From Allacma fusca (Eukaryota; Arthropoda; Collembola; Symphypleona; Sminthuridae): 64,000 bases of DNA. The notes under the pieces were generated by a model that was given only the letters and a program-made list of their open reading frames with translations, ran no database searches and had not been told where the DNA came from. The position numbers and the translations under genes were made by a program. Within the stretch, counting starts at the first letter, position 1. Each line of letters starts with the position of its first letter. Where the stretch lies: the NCBI GenBank assembly GCA_947179485.1, contig OX359249.1, positions 35,202,250 to 35,266,249 on the forward strand, written 5' to 3'. This document shows positions 12,104-25,850 of the stretch, piece by piece.

Positions 12104-15100
12104 GATCCTTTGGTAAATATAGGCAGTACGGGTGTCCAAAGTTTGAACATTTTTGCCCGTTTTCTCGCTTCAGCAATGCATAAGGGGCTATATGAAGGCA
12201 TATCCAGGTTCAGTTTTTCGAGCTCTTTCCAAAGAAATTTTCAGAATTGAGATCCGTCGGTAAATATAGGCAGTACGGGCGTCCAAAGTTTGAACGTTTT
12301 TGGCCGTTTTCTCGCTTCAGCAATGCATAAGGGGCTATATTAAGGCATATTCAGGTTCAGTTTTTCGAGCTCTTTCCAAAGAAATTTTCAGAATTGAGAT
12401 CCGTCGGTAAATATAGGCAGTACGGGCGTCCAAAGTTTGAACGTTTTTGCCCGTTTTCTCGCTTCAGCAATGCATACGGGGCTGTATGAAGGCATATTCA
12501 GGTTCAGTTTTTCGAGCTCTTTCCAAAGAAATTTTCAGAATTGAGATCCGTCGGTAAATATAGGCAGTACGGGCGTCCAAAGTTTGAATGTTTTTGCCCG
12601 TTTACTCGCTTCAGCAATGCATAAGGGGCTATATGAAGGCATATTCAGGTTCAGTTTTTCGAGCTCTTTCCAAAGAAATTTTCAGAATTGAGATCCGTCG
12701 GTAAATAAAGGCAGTACGGGCGTCCAAAGTTTGAACGTTTTTGCCCGTTTTCTCGCTTCAGCAATGCATAAGGGGCTATATGAAGGCATATTCAGGTTCA
12801 GTTTTTCGAGCTCTTTCCAAAGAAATTTTCAGAATTGAGATCCGTCGGTAAATATAGGCAGTACGGGCGTCCAAAGTTTGAAGGTTTTCTCCCGTTTTCT
12901 CGCTTCAGCAATGCATAAGGGGCTATATTAAGGCATATTCAGGTTCAGTTTTTCGAGCTCTTTCCAAAGAAATTTTCAGAATTGAGATCCGTCGGTAAAT
13001 ATAGGCAGTACGGGCGTCCAAAGTTTGAACGTTTTTGCCCGTTTTCTCGCTTCAGCAATGCATAAGGGGCTATATGAAGGCATATTCAGGTTCAGTTTTT
13101 CGAGCTCTTTCCAAAGAAATTTTCAGAATTGAGATCCGTCGGTAAATATAGGCAGTACGGGCGTCCAAAGTTTGAACGTTTTTGCCCGTTTTCTCGCTTC
13201 AGCAATGCATAAGGGGCTATATGAAGGCATATTCAGGTTCAGTTTTTCGAGCTCTTTCCAAAGAAATTTTCAGAATTGAGATCCGTCGGTAAATATAGGC
13301 AGTACGGGCGTCCAAAGTTTGAACGTTTTTGCCCGTTTTCTCGCTTCAGCAATGCATAAGGGGCTATATGAAGGCATATTCAGGTTCAGTTTTTCGAGCT
13401 CTTTCCAAAGAAATTTTCAGAATTGAGATCCGTCGGTAAATATAGGCAGTACGGGCGTCCAAAGTTTGAACGTTTTTGCCCGTTTTCTCGCTTTAGCAAT
13501 GCATAAGGGGCTATATGAAGGCATATTCAGGTTCAGTTTTTCGAGGTCTTTCCAAAGAAATTTTCAGAATTGAGATGCGTCGGTAAATATAGGCAGTACG
13601 GGCGTCCAAAGTTTGAACGTTTTTGCCCGTTTTCTCGCTTCAGCAATGCATAAGGGGCTATATGAAGGCATATTCAGGTTCAGTTTTTCGAGCTCTTTCC
13701 AAAGAAATTTTCAGAATTGAGATCCTTTGGTAAATATAGGCAGTACGGGTGTCCAAAGTTTGAACGTTTTTGCCCGTTTTCTCGCTTCAGCAATGCATAA
13801 GGGGCTATATGAAGGCATATCCAGGTTCAGTTTTTCGAGCTCTTTCCAAAGAAATTTTCCGAATTGAGATCCGTCGGTAAATATAGGCAGTACGGGCGTC
13901 CAAAGTTTGAACGTTTTTGCCCGTTTTCTCGCTTCAGCAATGCATAAGGGGCTATATGAAGGCATATTCAGGTTCAGTTTTTCGAGCTCTTTCCAAAGAA
14001 ATTTTCAGAATTGAGATCCGTCGGTAAATATAGGCAGTACGGGCGTCCAAAGTTTGAACGTTTTTGCCCGTTTTCTCGCTTCAGCAATGCATAAGGGGCT
14101 ATATTAAGGCATATTCAGGTTCAGTTTTTCGAGGTCTTTCCAAAGAAATTTTCAGAATTGAGATCCGTCGGTAAATATAGGCAGTACGGGCGTCCAAAGT
14201 TTGAACGTTTTTGCCCGTTTTTTTGCTTCAGCAATGCATAAGGGGCTATATGAAGGCATATTCAGGTTCAGTTTTTCGAGCTCTTTCCAAAGAAATTTTC
14301 AGAATTGAGATCCGTCGGTAAATATAGGCAGTACGGGCGTCCAAAGTTTGAACGTTTTTGCCCGTTTTCTCGCTTCAGCAATGCATAAGGGGCTATATGA
14401 AGGCATATTCAGGTTCAGTTTTTCGAGCTCTTTCCAAAGAAATTTTCAGAATTGAGATCCGTCGGTAAATATAGGCTGTACGGGCGTCCAAAGTTTGAAC
14501 GTTTTTGCCCGTTTTCTCGCTTTAGCAATGCATAAGGGGCTATATGAAGGCATATTCAGGTTCAGTTTTTCGAGCTCTTTCCAAAGAAATTTTCAGAATT
14601 GAGATCCGTCGGTAAATATAGGCAGTACGGGCGTCCAAAGTTTGAACGTTTTTGCCCGTTTTCTCGCTTCAGCAATGCATAAGGGGCTATATGAAGGCAT
14701 ATTCAGGTTCAGTTTTTCGAGCTCTTTCCAAAGAAATTTTCAGAATTGAGATCCGTCGGTAAATATAGGCAGTACGGGCGTCCAAAGTTTGAACGTTTTT
14801 GCCCGTTTTCTCGCTTCAGCAATGCATAAGGGGCTATATGAAGGCATATTCAGGTTCAGTTTTTCGAGCTCTTGCCAAAGAAATTTTCAGAATTGAGATC
14901 CGTCGGTAAATATAGGCAGTACGGGCGTCCAAAGTTTGAACGTTTTTGCCCGTTTTCTCGCTTCAGCAATGCATAAGGGGCTATATGAAGGCATATTCAG
15001 GTTCAGTTTTTCGAGCTCTTTCCAAAGAAATTTTCAGAATTGAGATCCGTCGGTAAATATAGGCAGTACGGGCGTCCAAAGTTTGAACGTTTTTGCCCGT

Positions 15101-15338
15101 TTTCTCGCTTTAGCAATGCATAAGGGGCTATATGAAGGCATATTCAGGTTCAGTTTTTCGAGGTCTTTCCAAAGAAATTTTCAGAATTGAGATGCGTTGG
15201 TAAATATAGGCAGTACGGGCGTCCAAAGTTTGAACGTTTTTGCCCGTTTTCTCGCTTCAGCAATGCATAAGGGGCTATATGAAGGCATATTCAGGTTCAG
15301 TTTTTCGAGCTCTTTCCAAAGAAATTTTCAGAATTGAG
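12104..15338 (+). repeat. 11-monomer higher-order spacing (1,617 bp), two cycles
   Basis: The marker monomer 'gatcctttgg' with 'acgggtgtcc' occurs at 12,104, 13,721 and 15,338, exactly 1,617 bp apart each time, or 11 monomers. It is usually followed by 'catatccagg' at the start of the next monomer. The same 1,617 bp spacing recurs at 18,716-20,333 and 22,685-24,302, so this is a repeated HOR length and not a single coincidence. Confidence 0.7.
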
Positions 15339-17687
15339 ATCCTTTGGTAAATATAGGCAGTACGGGTGTCCAAAGTTTGAACGTTTTTGCCCGTTTTCTC
15401 GCTTCAGCAATGCATAAGGGGCTATATGAAGGCATATCCAGGTTCAGTTTTTCGAGCTCTTTCCAAAGAAATTTTCAGAATTGAGATCCGTCGGTAAATA
15501 TAGGCAGTACGGGCGTCCAAAGTTTGAACGTTTTTGCCCGTTTTCTCGCTTCAGCAATGCATAAGGGGCTATATGAAGGCATATTCAGGTTCAGTTTTTC
15601 GAGCTCTTTCCAAAGAATTTTTCAGAATTGAGATCCGTCGGTAAATATAGGCAGTACGGGCGTCCAAAGTTTGAACGTTTTTGCCCGTTTTCTCGCTTCA
15701 GCAATGCATAAGGGGCTATATTAAGGCATATTCAGGTTCAGTTTTTCGAGGTCTTTCCAAAGAAATTTTCAGAATTGAGATCCTTTGGTAAATATAGGCA
15801 GTACGGGCGTCCAAAGTTTGAACGTTTTTGCCCGTTTTCTCGCTTCAGCAATGTATAAGGGGCTATATGAAGGCATATCCAGGTTCAGTTTTTCGAGCTC
15901 TTTCCAAAGAAATTTTCAGAATTGAGATCCGTCGGTAAATATAGGCAGTAGGGGCGTCCAAAGTTTGAACGTTTTTGCCCGTTTTCTCGCTTCAGCAATG
16001 CATAAGGGGCTATATGAAGGCATATTCAGGTTCAGTTTTTCGAGCTCTTTCCAAAGAAATTTTCAGAATTGAGATCCGTCGGTAAATATAGGCAGTACGG
16101 GCGTCCAAAGTTTGAACGTTTTTGCCCGTTTTCTCGCTTCAGCAATGCATAAGGGGCTATATGAAGGCATATTCAGGTTCAGTTTTTCGAGCTCTTTCCA
16201 AAGAAATTTTCAGAATTGAGATCCGTCGGTAAATATAGGCAGTACGGGCGTCCAAAGTTTGAACGTTTTTGCCCGTTTTCTCGCTTTAGCAATGCATAAG
16301 GGGCTATATGAAGGCATATTCAGGTTCAGTTTTTCAAGGTCTTTCCAAAGAAATTTTCAGAATTGAGATCCGTCGGTAAATATAGGCAGTACGGGCGTCC
16401 AAAGTTTGAACGTTTTTGCCCGTTTTCTCGCTTCAGCAATGCATAAGGGGCTATATGAAGGCATATTCAGGTTCAGTTTTTTGAGCTCTTTCCAAAGAAA
16501 TTTTCAGAATTGAGATCCGTCGGTAAATATAGGCAGTACGGGCGTCCAAAGTTTGAACGTTTTTGCCCGTTTTCTCGCTTCAGCAATGCATAAGGGGCTA
16601 TATGAAGGCATATTCAGGTTCAGTTTTTCGAGCTCTTTCCAAAGAAATTTTCAGAATTGAGATCCGTCGGTAAATATAGGCAGTACGGGCGTCCAAAATT
16701 TGAACGTTTTTGCCCGTTTTCTCGCTTTAGCAATGCATAAGGGGCTATATGAAGGCATATTCAGGTTCAGTTTTTCAAGGTCTTTCCAAAGAAATTTTCA
16801 GAATTGAGATCCGTCGGTAAATATAGGCAGTACGGGCGTCCAAAGTTTGAACGTTTTTGCCCGTTTTCTCGCTTCAGCAATGCATAAGGGGCTATATGAA
16901 GGCATATTCAGGTTCAGTTTTTCGAGCTCTTTCCAAAGAAATTTTCAGAATTGAGATCCGTCGGTAAATATAGGCAGTACGGGCGTCCAAAGTTTGAACG
17001 TTTTTGCCCGTTTTCTCGCTTCAGCAATGCATAAGGGGCTATATGAAGGCATATTCAGGTTCAGTTTTTCGAGCTCTTTCCAAAGAAATTTTCAGAATTG
17101 AGATCCGTCGGTAAATATAGGCAGTACGGGGTCCAAAGTTTGAACGTTTTTGCCCGTTTTCTCGCTTCAGCTAAGCATAAGGGGCTATATGAAGGCATAT
17201 TCAGGTTCAGTTTTTCGAGCTCTTTCCAAAGAAATTTTCAGAATTGAGATCCGTCGGTAAATATAGGCAGTACGGGGTCCAAAGTTTGAACGTTTTTGCC
17301 CGTTTTCTCGCTTCAGCAATGCATAAGGGGCTATATGAAGGCATATTCAGGTTCCGTTTTCCGAGCTCTTTCCAAAGAAATTTTCAGAATTGAGATCCGT
17401 CGGTAAATATAGGCAGTACGGGCGTCCAAAGTTTGAACGTTTTTGCCCGTTTTCTCGCTTTAGCAATGCATAAGGGGCTATATGAAGGCATATTCAGGTT
17501 CAGTTTTTCGAGGTCTTTCCAAAGAAATTTTCAGAATTGAGATCCGTCGGTAAATATAGGCAGTACGGGCGTCCAAAGTTTGAACGTTTTTGCCCGTTTT
17601 CTCGCTTCAGCAATGCATAAGGGGCTATATGAAGGCATATTCAGGTTCAGTTTTTCGAGCTCTTTCCAAAGAAATTTTCAGAATTGA

Positions 17688-20600
17688 GATCCTTTGGTAA
17701 ATATAGGCAGTACGGGTGTCCAAAGTTTGAACGTTTTTGCCCGTTTTCTCGCTTCAGCAATGCATAAGGGGCTATATGAAGGCATATTCAGGTTCCGTTT
17801 TTCGAGGTCTTTCCAAAGAAATTTTCAGAATTGAGATCCGTCGGTAAATATAGGCAGTACGGGCGTCCAAAGTTTGAACGTTTTTGCCCGTTTTCTCGCT
17901 TCAGCAATGCATAAGGGGCTATATGAAGGCATATTCAGGTTCAGTTTTTCGAGCTCTTTCCAAAGAAATTTTCAGAATTGAGATCCGTCGGTAAATATAG
18001 GCAGTACGGGCGTCCAAAGTTTGAACGTTTTTGCCCGTTTTCTCGCTTCAGCAATGCATAAGGGGCTATATGAAGGCATATTCAGGTTCAGTTTTTCGAG
18101 CTCTTTCCAAAGAAATTTTCAGAATTGAGATCCGTCGGTAAATATAGGCAGTACGGGGTCCAAAGTTTGAACGTTTTTGCCCGTTTTCTCGCTTCAGCAA
18201 TGCATAAGGGGCTATATGAAGGCATATTCAGGTTCAGTTTTTCGAGCTCTTTCCAAAGAAATTTTCAGAATTGAGATCCGTCGGTAAATATAGGCAGTAC
18301 GGGCGTCCAAAGTTTGAACGTTTTTGCCCGTTTTCTCGCTTCAGCAATGCATAAGGGGCTATATGAAGGCATATTCAGGTTCCGTTTTCCGAGCTCTTTC
18401 CAAAGAAATTTTCAGAATTGAGATCCGTCGGTAAATATAGGCAGTACGGGCGTCCAAAGTTTGAACGTTTTTGCCCGTTTTCTCGCTTTAGCAATGCATA
18501 AGGGGCTATATGAAGGCATATTCAGGTTCAGTTTTTCGAGGTCTTTCCAAAGAAATTTTCAGAATTGAGATCCGTCGGTAAATATAGGCAGTACGGGCGT
18601 CCAAAGTTTGAACGTTTTTGCCCGTTTTCTCGCTTCAGCAATGCATAAGGGGCTATATGAAGGCATATTCAGGTTCAGTTTTTCGAGCTCTTTCCAAAGA
18701 AATTTTCAGAATTGAGATCCTTTGGTAAATATAGGCAGTACGGGTGTCCAAAGTTTGAACGTTTTTGCCCGTTTTCTCGCTTCAGCAATGTATAAGGGGC
18801 TATATGAAGGCATATCCAGGTTCAGTTTTTCGAGCTCTTTCCAAAGAAATTTTCAGAATTGAGATCCGTCGGTAAATATAGGCAGTACGGGCGTCCAAAG
18901 TTTGAACGTTTTTGCCCGTTTTCTCGCTTCAGCAATGCATAAGGGGCTATATGAAGGCATATTCAGGTTCAGTTTTTCGAGCTCTTTCCAAAGAAATTTT
19001 CAGAATTGAGATCCGTCGGTAAATATAGGCAGTACGGGCGTCCAAAGTTTGAACGTTTTTGCCCGTTTTCTCGCTTCAGCAATGCATAAGGGGCTATATG
19101 AAGGCATATTCAGGTTCAGTTTTTCGAGCTCTTTCCAAAGAAATTTTCAGAATTGAGATCCGTCGGTAAATATAGGCAGTACGGGCGTCCAAAGTTTGAA
19201 CGTTTTTGCCCGTTTTCTCGCTTCAGCAATGCATAAGGGGCTATATGAAGGCATATTCAGGTTCAGTTTTTCGAGCTCTTTCCAAAGAAATTTTCAGAAT
19301 TGAGATCCGTCGGTAAATATAGGCAGTACGGGCGTCCAAAGTTTGAACGTTTTTGCCCGTTTTCTCGCTTCAGCAATGCATAAGGGGCTATATGAAGGCA
19401 TATTCAGGTTCAGTTTTTCGAGCTCTTTCCAAAGAAATTTTCAGAATTGAGATCCGTCGGTAAATATAGGCAGTACGGGCGTCCAAAGTTTGAACGTTTT
19501 TGCCCGTTTTCTCGCTTCAGCAATGCATAAGGGGCTATATGAAGGCATATTCAGGTTCAGTTTTTCGAGCTCTTTCCAAAGAAATTTTCAGAATTGAGAT
19601 CCGTCGGTAAATATAGGCAGTACGGGCGTCCAAAGTTTGAACGTTTTTGCCCGTTTTCTCGCTTCAGCAATGCATAAGGGGCTATATTAAGGCATATTCA
19701 GGTTCAGTTTTTCGAGCTCTTTCCAAAGAAATTTTCAGAATTGAGATCCGTCGGTAAATATAGGCAGTACGGGCGTCCAAAGTTTGAACGTTTTTGCCCG
19801 TTTTCTCGCTTCAGCAATGCATAAGGGGCTATATGAAGGCATATTCAGGTTCAGTTTTTCGAGCTCTTTCCAAAGAAATTTTCAGAATTGAGATCCGTCG
19901 GTAAATATAGGCAGTACGGGCGTCCAAAGTTTGAACGTTTTTGCCCGTTTTCTCGCTTCAGCAATGCATAAGGGGCTATATGAAGGCATATTCAGGTTCA
20001 GTTTTTCGAGCTCTTTCCAAAGAAATTTTCAGAATTGAGATCCGTCGGTAAATATAGGCAGTACGGGCGTCCAAAGTTTGAACGTTTTTGCCCGTTTTCT
20101 CGCTTTAGCAATGCATAAGGGGCTATATGAAGGCATATTCAGGTTCAGTTTTTCGAGGTCTTTCCAAAGAAATTTTCAGAATTGAGATCCGTCGGTAAAT
20201 ATAGGCAGTACGGGCGTCCAAAGTTTGAACGTTTTTGCCCGTTTTCTCGCTTCAGCAATGCATAAGGGGCTATATGAAGGCATATTCAGGTTCAGTTTTT
20301 CGAGCTCTTTCCAAAGAAATTTTCAGAATTGAGATCCTTTGGTAAATATAGGCAGTACGGGTGTCCAAAATTTGAACGTTTTTGCCCGTTTTCTCGCTTC
20401 AGCAATGTATAAGGGGCTATATGAAGGCATATCCAGGTTCAGTTTTTCGAGCTCTTTCCAAAGAAATTTTCAGAATTGAGATCCGTCGGTAAATATAGGC
20501 AGTACGGGCGTCCAAAGTTTGAACGTTTTTGCCCGTTTTCTCGCTTCAGCAATGCATAAGGGGCTATATGAAGGCATATTCAGGTTCAGTTTTTCGAGCT

Positions 20601-23600
20601 CTTTCCAAAGAAATTTTCAGAATTGAGATCCGTCGGTAAATATAGGCAGTACGGGCGTCCAAAGTTTGAACGTTTTTGCCCGTTTTCTCGCTTCAGCAAT
20701 GCATAAGGGGCTATATGAAGGCATATTCAGGTTCAGTTTTTCGAGCTCTTTCCAAAGAAATTTTCAGAATTGAGATCCGTCGGTAAATATAGGCAGTACG
20801 GGCGTCCAAAGTTTGAACGTTTTTGCCCGTTTTCTCGCTTCAGCAATGCATAAGGGGCTATATGAAGGCATATTCAGGTTCAGTTTTTCGAGCTCTTTCC
20901 AAAGAAATTTTCAGAATTGAGATCCGTCGGTAAATATAGGCAGTACGGGCGTCCAAAGTTTGAACGTTTTTGCCCGTTTTCTCGCTTCAGCAATGCATAA
21001 GGGGCTATATGAAGGCATATTCAGGTTCAGTTTTTCGAGCTCTTTCCAAAGAAATTTTCAGAATTGAGATCCGTCGGTAAATATAGGCAGTACGGGCGTC
21101 CAAAGTTTGAACGTTTTTGCCCGTTTTCTCGCTTCAGCAATGCATAAGGGGCTATATGAAGGCATATTCAGGTTCAGTTTTTCGAGCTCTTTCCAAAGAA
21201 ATTTTCAGAATTGAGATCCGTCGGTAAATATAGGCAGTACGGGCGTCCAAAGTTTGAACGTTTTTGCCCGTTTTCTCGCTTCAGCAATGCATAAGGGGCT
21301 ATATGAAGGCATATTCAGGTTCAGTTTTTCGAGCTCTTTCCAAAGAAATTTTCAGAATTGAGATCCGTCGGTAAATATAGGCAGTACGGGCGTCCAAAGT
21401 TTGAACGTTTTTGCCCGTTTTCTCGCTTCAGCAATGCATAAGGGGCTATATGAAGGCATATTCAGGTTCAGTTTTTCGAGCTCTTTCCAAAGAAATTTTC
21501 AGAATTGAGATCCGTCGGTAAATATAGGCAGTACGGGCGTCCAAAGTTTGAACGTTTTTGCCCGTTTTCTCGCTTCAGCAATGCATAAGGGGCTATATGA
21601 AGGCATATTCAGGTTCAGTTTTTCGAGCTCTTTCCAAAGAAATTTTCAGAATTGAGATCCGTCGGTAAATATAGGCAGTACGGGCGTCCAAAGTTTGAAC
21701 GTTTTTGCCCGTTTTCTCGCTTCAGCAATGCATAAGGGGCTATATGAAGGCATATTCAGGTTCAGTTTTTCGAGCTCTTTCCAAAGAAATTTTCAGAATT
21801 GAGATCCGTCGGTAAATATAGGCAGTACGGGCGTCCAAAGTTTGAACGTTTTTGCCCGTTTTCTCGCTTCAGCAATGCATAAGGGGCTATATGAAGGCAT
21901 ATTCAGGTTCAGTTTTTCGAGCTCTTTCCAAAGAAATTTTCAGAATTGAGATCCGTCGGTAAATATAGGCAGTACGGGCGTCCAAAGTTTGAACGTTTTT
22001 GCCCGTTTTCTCGCTTTAGCAATGCATAAGGGGCTATATGAAGGCATATTCAGGTTCAGTTTTTCGAGGTCTTTCCAAAGAAATTTTCAGAATTGAGATC
22101 CGTCGGTAAATATAGGCAGTACGGGCGTCCAAAGTTTGAACGTTTTTGCCCGTTTCCTCGCTTCAGCAATGCATAAGGGGCTATATGAAGGCATATTCAG
22201 GTTCAGTTTTTCGAGCTCTTTCCAAAGAAATTTTCAGAATTGAGATCCTTTGGTAAATATAGGCAGTACGGGTGTCCAAAATTTGAACGTTTTTGCCCGT
22301 TTTCTCGCTTCAGCAATGTATAAGGGGCTATATGAAGGCATATCCAGGTTCAGTTTTTCGAGCTCTTTCCAAAGAAATTTTCAGAATTGAGATCCGTCGG
22401 TAAATATAGGCAGTACGGGCGTCCAAAGTTTGAACGTTTTTGCCCGTTTTCTCGCTTCAGCAATGCATAAGGGGCTATATGAAGGCATATTTAGGTTCAG
22501 TTTTTCGAGCTCTTTCCAAAGAAATTTTCAGAATTGAGATCCGTCGGTAAATATAGGCAGTACGGGCGTCCAAAGTTTGAACGTTTTTGCCCGTTTTCTC
22601 GCTTCAGCAATGCATAAGGGGCTATATGAAGGCATATTCAGGTTCAGTTTTTCGAGCTCTTTCCAAAGAAATTTTCAGAATTGAGATCCTTTGGTAAATA
22701 TAGGCAGTACGGGTGTCCAAAATTTGAACGTTTTTGCCCGTTTTCTCGCTTCAGCAATGTATAAGGGGCTATATGAAGGCATATCCAGGTTCAGTTTTTC
22801 GAGCTCTTTCCAAAGAAATTTTCAGAATTGAGATCCGTCGGTAAATATAGGCAGTACGGGCGTCCAAAGTTTGAACGTTTTTGCCCGTTTTCTCGCTTCA
22901 GCAATGCATAAGGGGCTATATTAAGGCATATTTAGGTTCAGTTTTTCGAGCTCTTTCCAAAGAAATTTTCAGAATTGAGATCCGTCGGTAAATATAGGCA
23001 GTACGGGCGTCCAAAGTTTGAACGTTTTTGCCCGTTTTCTCGCTTCAGCAATGCATAAGGGGCTATATGAAGGCATATTCAGGTTCAGTTTTTCGAGCTC
23101 TTTCCAAAGAAATTTTCAGAATTGAGATCCGTCGGTAAATATAGGCAGTACGGGCGTCCAAAGTTTGAACGTTTTTGCCCGTTTTCTCGCTTCAGCAATG
23201 CATAAGGGGCTATATGAAGGCATATTCAGGTTCAGTTTTTCGAGCTCTTTCCAAAGAAATTTTCAGAATTGAGATCCGTCGGTAAATATAGGCAGTACGG
23301 GCGTCCAAAGTTTGAACGTTTTTGCCCGTTTTCTCGCTTCAGCAATGCATAAGGGGCTATATGAAGGCATATTCAGGTTCAGTTTTTCGAGCTCTTTCCA
23401 AAGAAATTTTCAGAATTGAGATCCGTCGGTAAATATAGGCAGTACGGGCGTCCAAAGTTTGAACGTTTTTGCCCGTTTTCTCGCTTCAGCAATGCATAAG
23501 GGGCTATATGAAGGCATATTCAGGTTCAGTTTTTCGAGCTCTTTCCAAAGAAATTTTCAGAATTGAGATCCTTCGGTAAATATAGGCAGTACGGGCGTCC

Positions 23601-25044
23601 AAAGTTTGAACGTTTTTGCCCGTTTTCTCGCTTCAGCAATGCATAAGGGGCTATATGAAGGCATATTCAGGTTCAGTTTTTCGAGCTCTTTCCAAAGAAA
23701 TTTTCAGCATTGAGATCCGTCGGTAAATATAGGCAGTACGGGCGTCCAAAGTTTGAACGTTTTTGCCCGTTTTCTCGCTTCAGCAATGCATAAGGGGCTA
23801 TATGAAGGCATATTCAGGTTCAGTTTTTCGAGCTCTTTCCAAAGAAATTTTCAGAATTGAGATCCGTCGGTAAATATAGGCAGTACGGGCGTCCAAAGTT
23901 TGAACGTTTTTGCCCGTTTTCTCGCTTCAGCAATGCATAAGGGGCTATATTAAGGCATATTCAGGTTCAGTTTTTCGAGCTCTTTCCAAAGAAATTTTCA
24001 GAATTGAGATCCGTCGGTAAATATAGGCAGTACGGGCGTCCAAAGTTTGAACGTTTTTGCCCGTTTTCTCGCTTCAGCAATGCATAAGGGGCTATATTAA
24101 GGCATATTCAGGTTCAGTTTTTCGAGCTCTTTCCAAAGAAATTTTCAGAATTGAGATCCGTCGGTAAATATAGGCAGTACGGGCGTCCAAAGTTTGAACG
24201 TTTTTGCCCGTTTTCTCGCTTCAGCAATGCATAAGGGGCTATATGAAGGCATATTCAGGTTCAGTTTTTCGAGCTCTTTCCAAAGAAATTTTCAGAATTG
24301 AGATCCTTTGGTAAATATAGGCAGTACGGGTGTCCAAAATTTGAACGTTTTTGCCCGTTTTCTCGCTTCAGCAATGCATAAGGGGCTATATGAAGGCATA
24401 TTCAGGTTCAGTTTTTCGAGCTCTTTCCAAAGAAATTTTCAGAATTGAGATCCTTTGGTAAATATAGGCAGTACGGGTGTCCAAAATTTGAACGTTTTTG
24501 CCCGTTTTCTCGCTTCAGCAATGCATAAGGGGCTATATGAAGGCATATTCAGGTTCAGTTTTTCGAGCTCTTTCCAAAGAAATTTTCAGAATTGAGATCC
24601 GTCGGTAAATATAGGCAGTACGGGCGTCCAAAGTTTGAACGTTTTTGCCCGTTTTCTCGCTTCAGCAATGCATAAGGGGCTATATTAAGGCATATTCAGG
24701 TTCAGTTTTTCGAGCTCTTTCCAAAGAAATTTTCAGAATTGAGATCCGTCGGTAAATATAGGCAGTACGGGCGTCCAAAGTTTGAACGTTTTTGCCCGTT
24801 TTCTCGCTTCAGCAATGCATAAGGGGCTATATTAAGGCATATTCAGGTTCAGTTTTTCGAGCTCTTTCCAAAGAAATTTTCAGAATTGAGATCCGTCGGT
24901 AAATATAGGCAGTACGGGCGTCCAAAGTTTGAACGTTTTTGCCCGTTTTCTCGCTTCAGCAATGCATAAGGGGCTATATGAAGGCATATTCAGGTTCAGT
25001 TTTTCGAGCTCTTTCCAAAGAAATTTTCAGAATTGAGATCCTTT
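17688..25044 (+). repeat. Marker-monomer series with whole-monomer spacing
   Basis: The 'gatcctttgg' marker lies at 17,688, 18,716, 20,333, 22,244, 22,685, 24,302, 24,449 and 25,037. The intervals are 1,028, 1,617, 1,911, 441, 1,617, 147 and 588 bp: 7 (less one base), 11, 13, 3, 11, 1 and 4 monomers. From 20,333 most copies share the extra variant 'gtccaaaattt', and many share 'gcaatgtat', which dates them to one amplification wave. From 18,716 to 25,037 there is no net length change over 43 monomers. Confidence 0.75.
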
Positions 25045-25850
25045 GGTAAATATAGGCAGTACGGGTGTCCAAAATTTGAACGTTTTTGCCCGTTTTCTCG
25101 CTTCAGCAATGTATAAGGGGCTATATGAAGGCATATCCAGGTTCAGTTTTTCGAGCTCTTTCCAAAGAAATTTTCAGAATTGAGATCCGTCGGTAAATAT
25201 AGGCAGTACGGGCGTCCAAAGTTTGAACGTTTTTGCCCGTTTTCTCGCTTCAGCAATGCATAAGGGGCTATATGAAGGCATATTTAGGTTCAGTTTTTCG
25301 AGCTCTTTCCAAAGAAATTTTCAGAATTGAGATCCGTCGGTAAATATAGGCAGTACGGGCGTCCAAAGTTTGAACGTTTTTGCCCGTTTTCTCGCTTCAG
25401 CAATGCATAAGGGGCTATATGAAGGCATATTCAGGTTCAGTTTTTCGAGCTCTTTCCAAAGAAATTTTCAGAATTGAGATCCGTCGGTAAATATAGGCAG
25501 TACGGGCGTCCAAAGTTTGAACGTTTTTGCCCGTTTTCTCGCTTCAGCAATGCATAAGGGGCTATATGAAGGCATATTCAGGTTCAGTTTTTCGAGCTCT
25601 TTCCAAAGAAATTTTCAGAATTGAGATCCGTCGGTAAATATAGGCAGTACGGGCGTCCAAAGTTTGAACGTTTTTGCCCGTTTTCTCGCTTCAGCAATGC
25701 ATAAGGGGCTATATGAAGGCATATTCAGGTTCAGTTTTTCGAGCTCTTTCCAAAGAAATTTTCAGAATTGAGATCCGTCGGTAAATATAGGCAGTACGGG
25801 CGTCCAAAGTTTGAACGTTTTTGCCCGTTTTCTCGCTTCAGCAATGCATA
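22240..25850 (+). repeat. 19-monomer duplicated segment
   Basis: Sequence from 22,244 recurs from 25,037 at an offset of 2,793 bp, 19 monomers. It begins with the 'gatcctttgg' marker, followed by 'catatccagg' and the rare 'atatttagg' (22,491 and 25,284). The shared stretch lies at about 22.24-23.0 kb and 25.04-25.8 kb. It overlaps the larger 28-monomer duplication, so the two events are nested or successive. Confidence 0.6.

Noticed and set aside
13711..13965. 84-codon minus-strand ORF, and the many near-identical 63-codon ORFs
   Set aside because: They repeat the same translated monomer at satellite spacing, are interrupted by stops in ordinary copies, and exist only where a base change or small deletion removes one stop.
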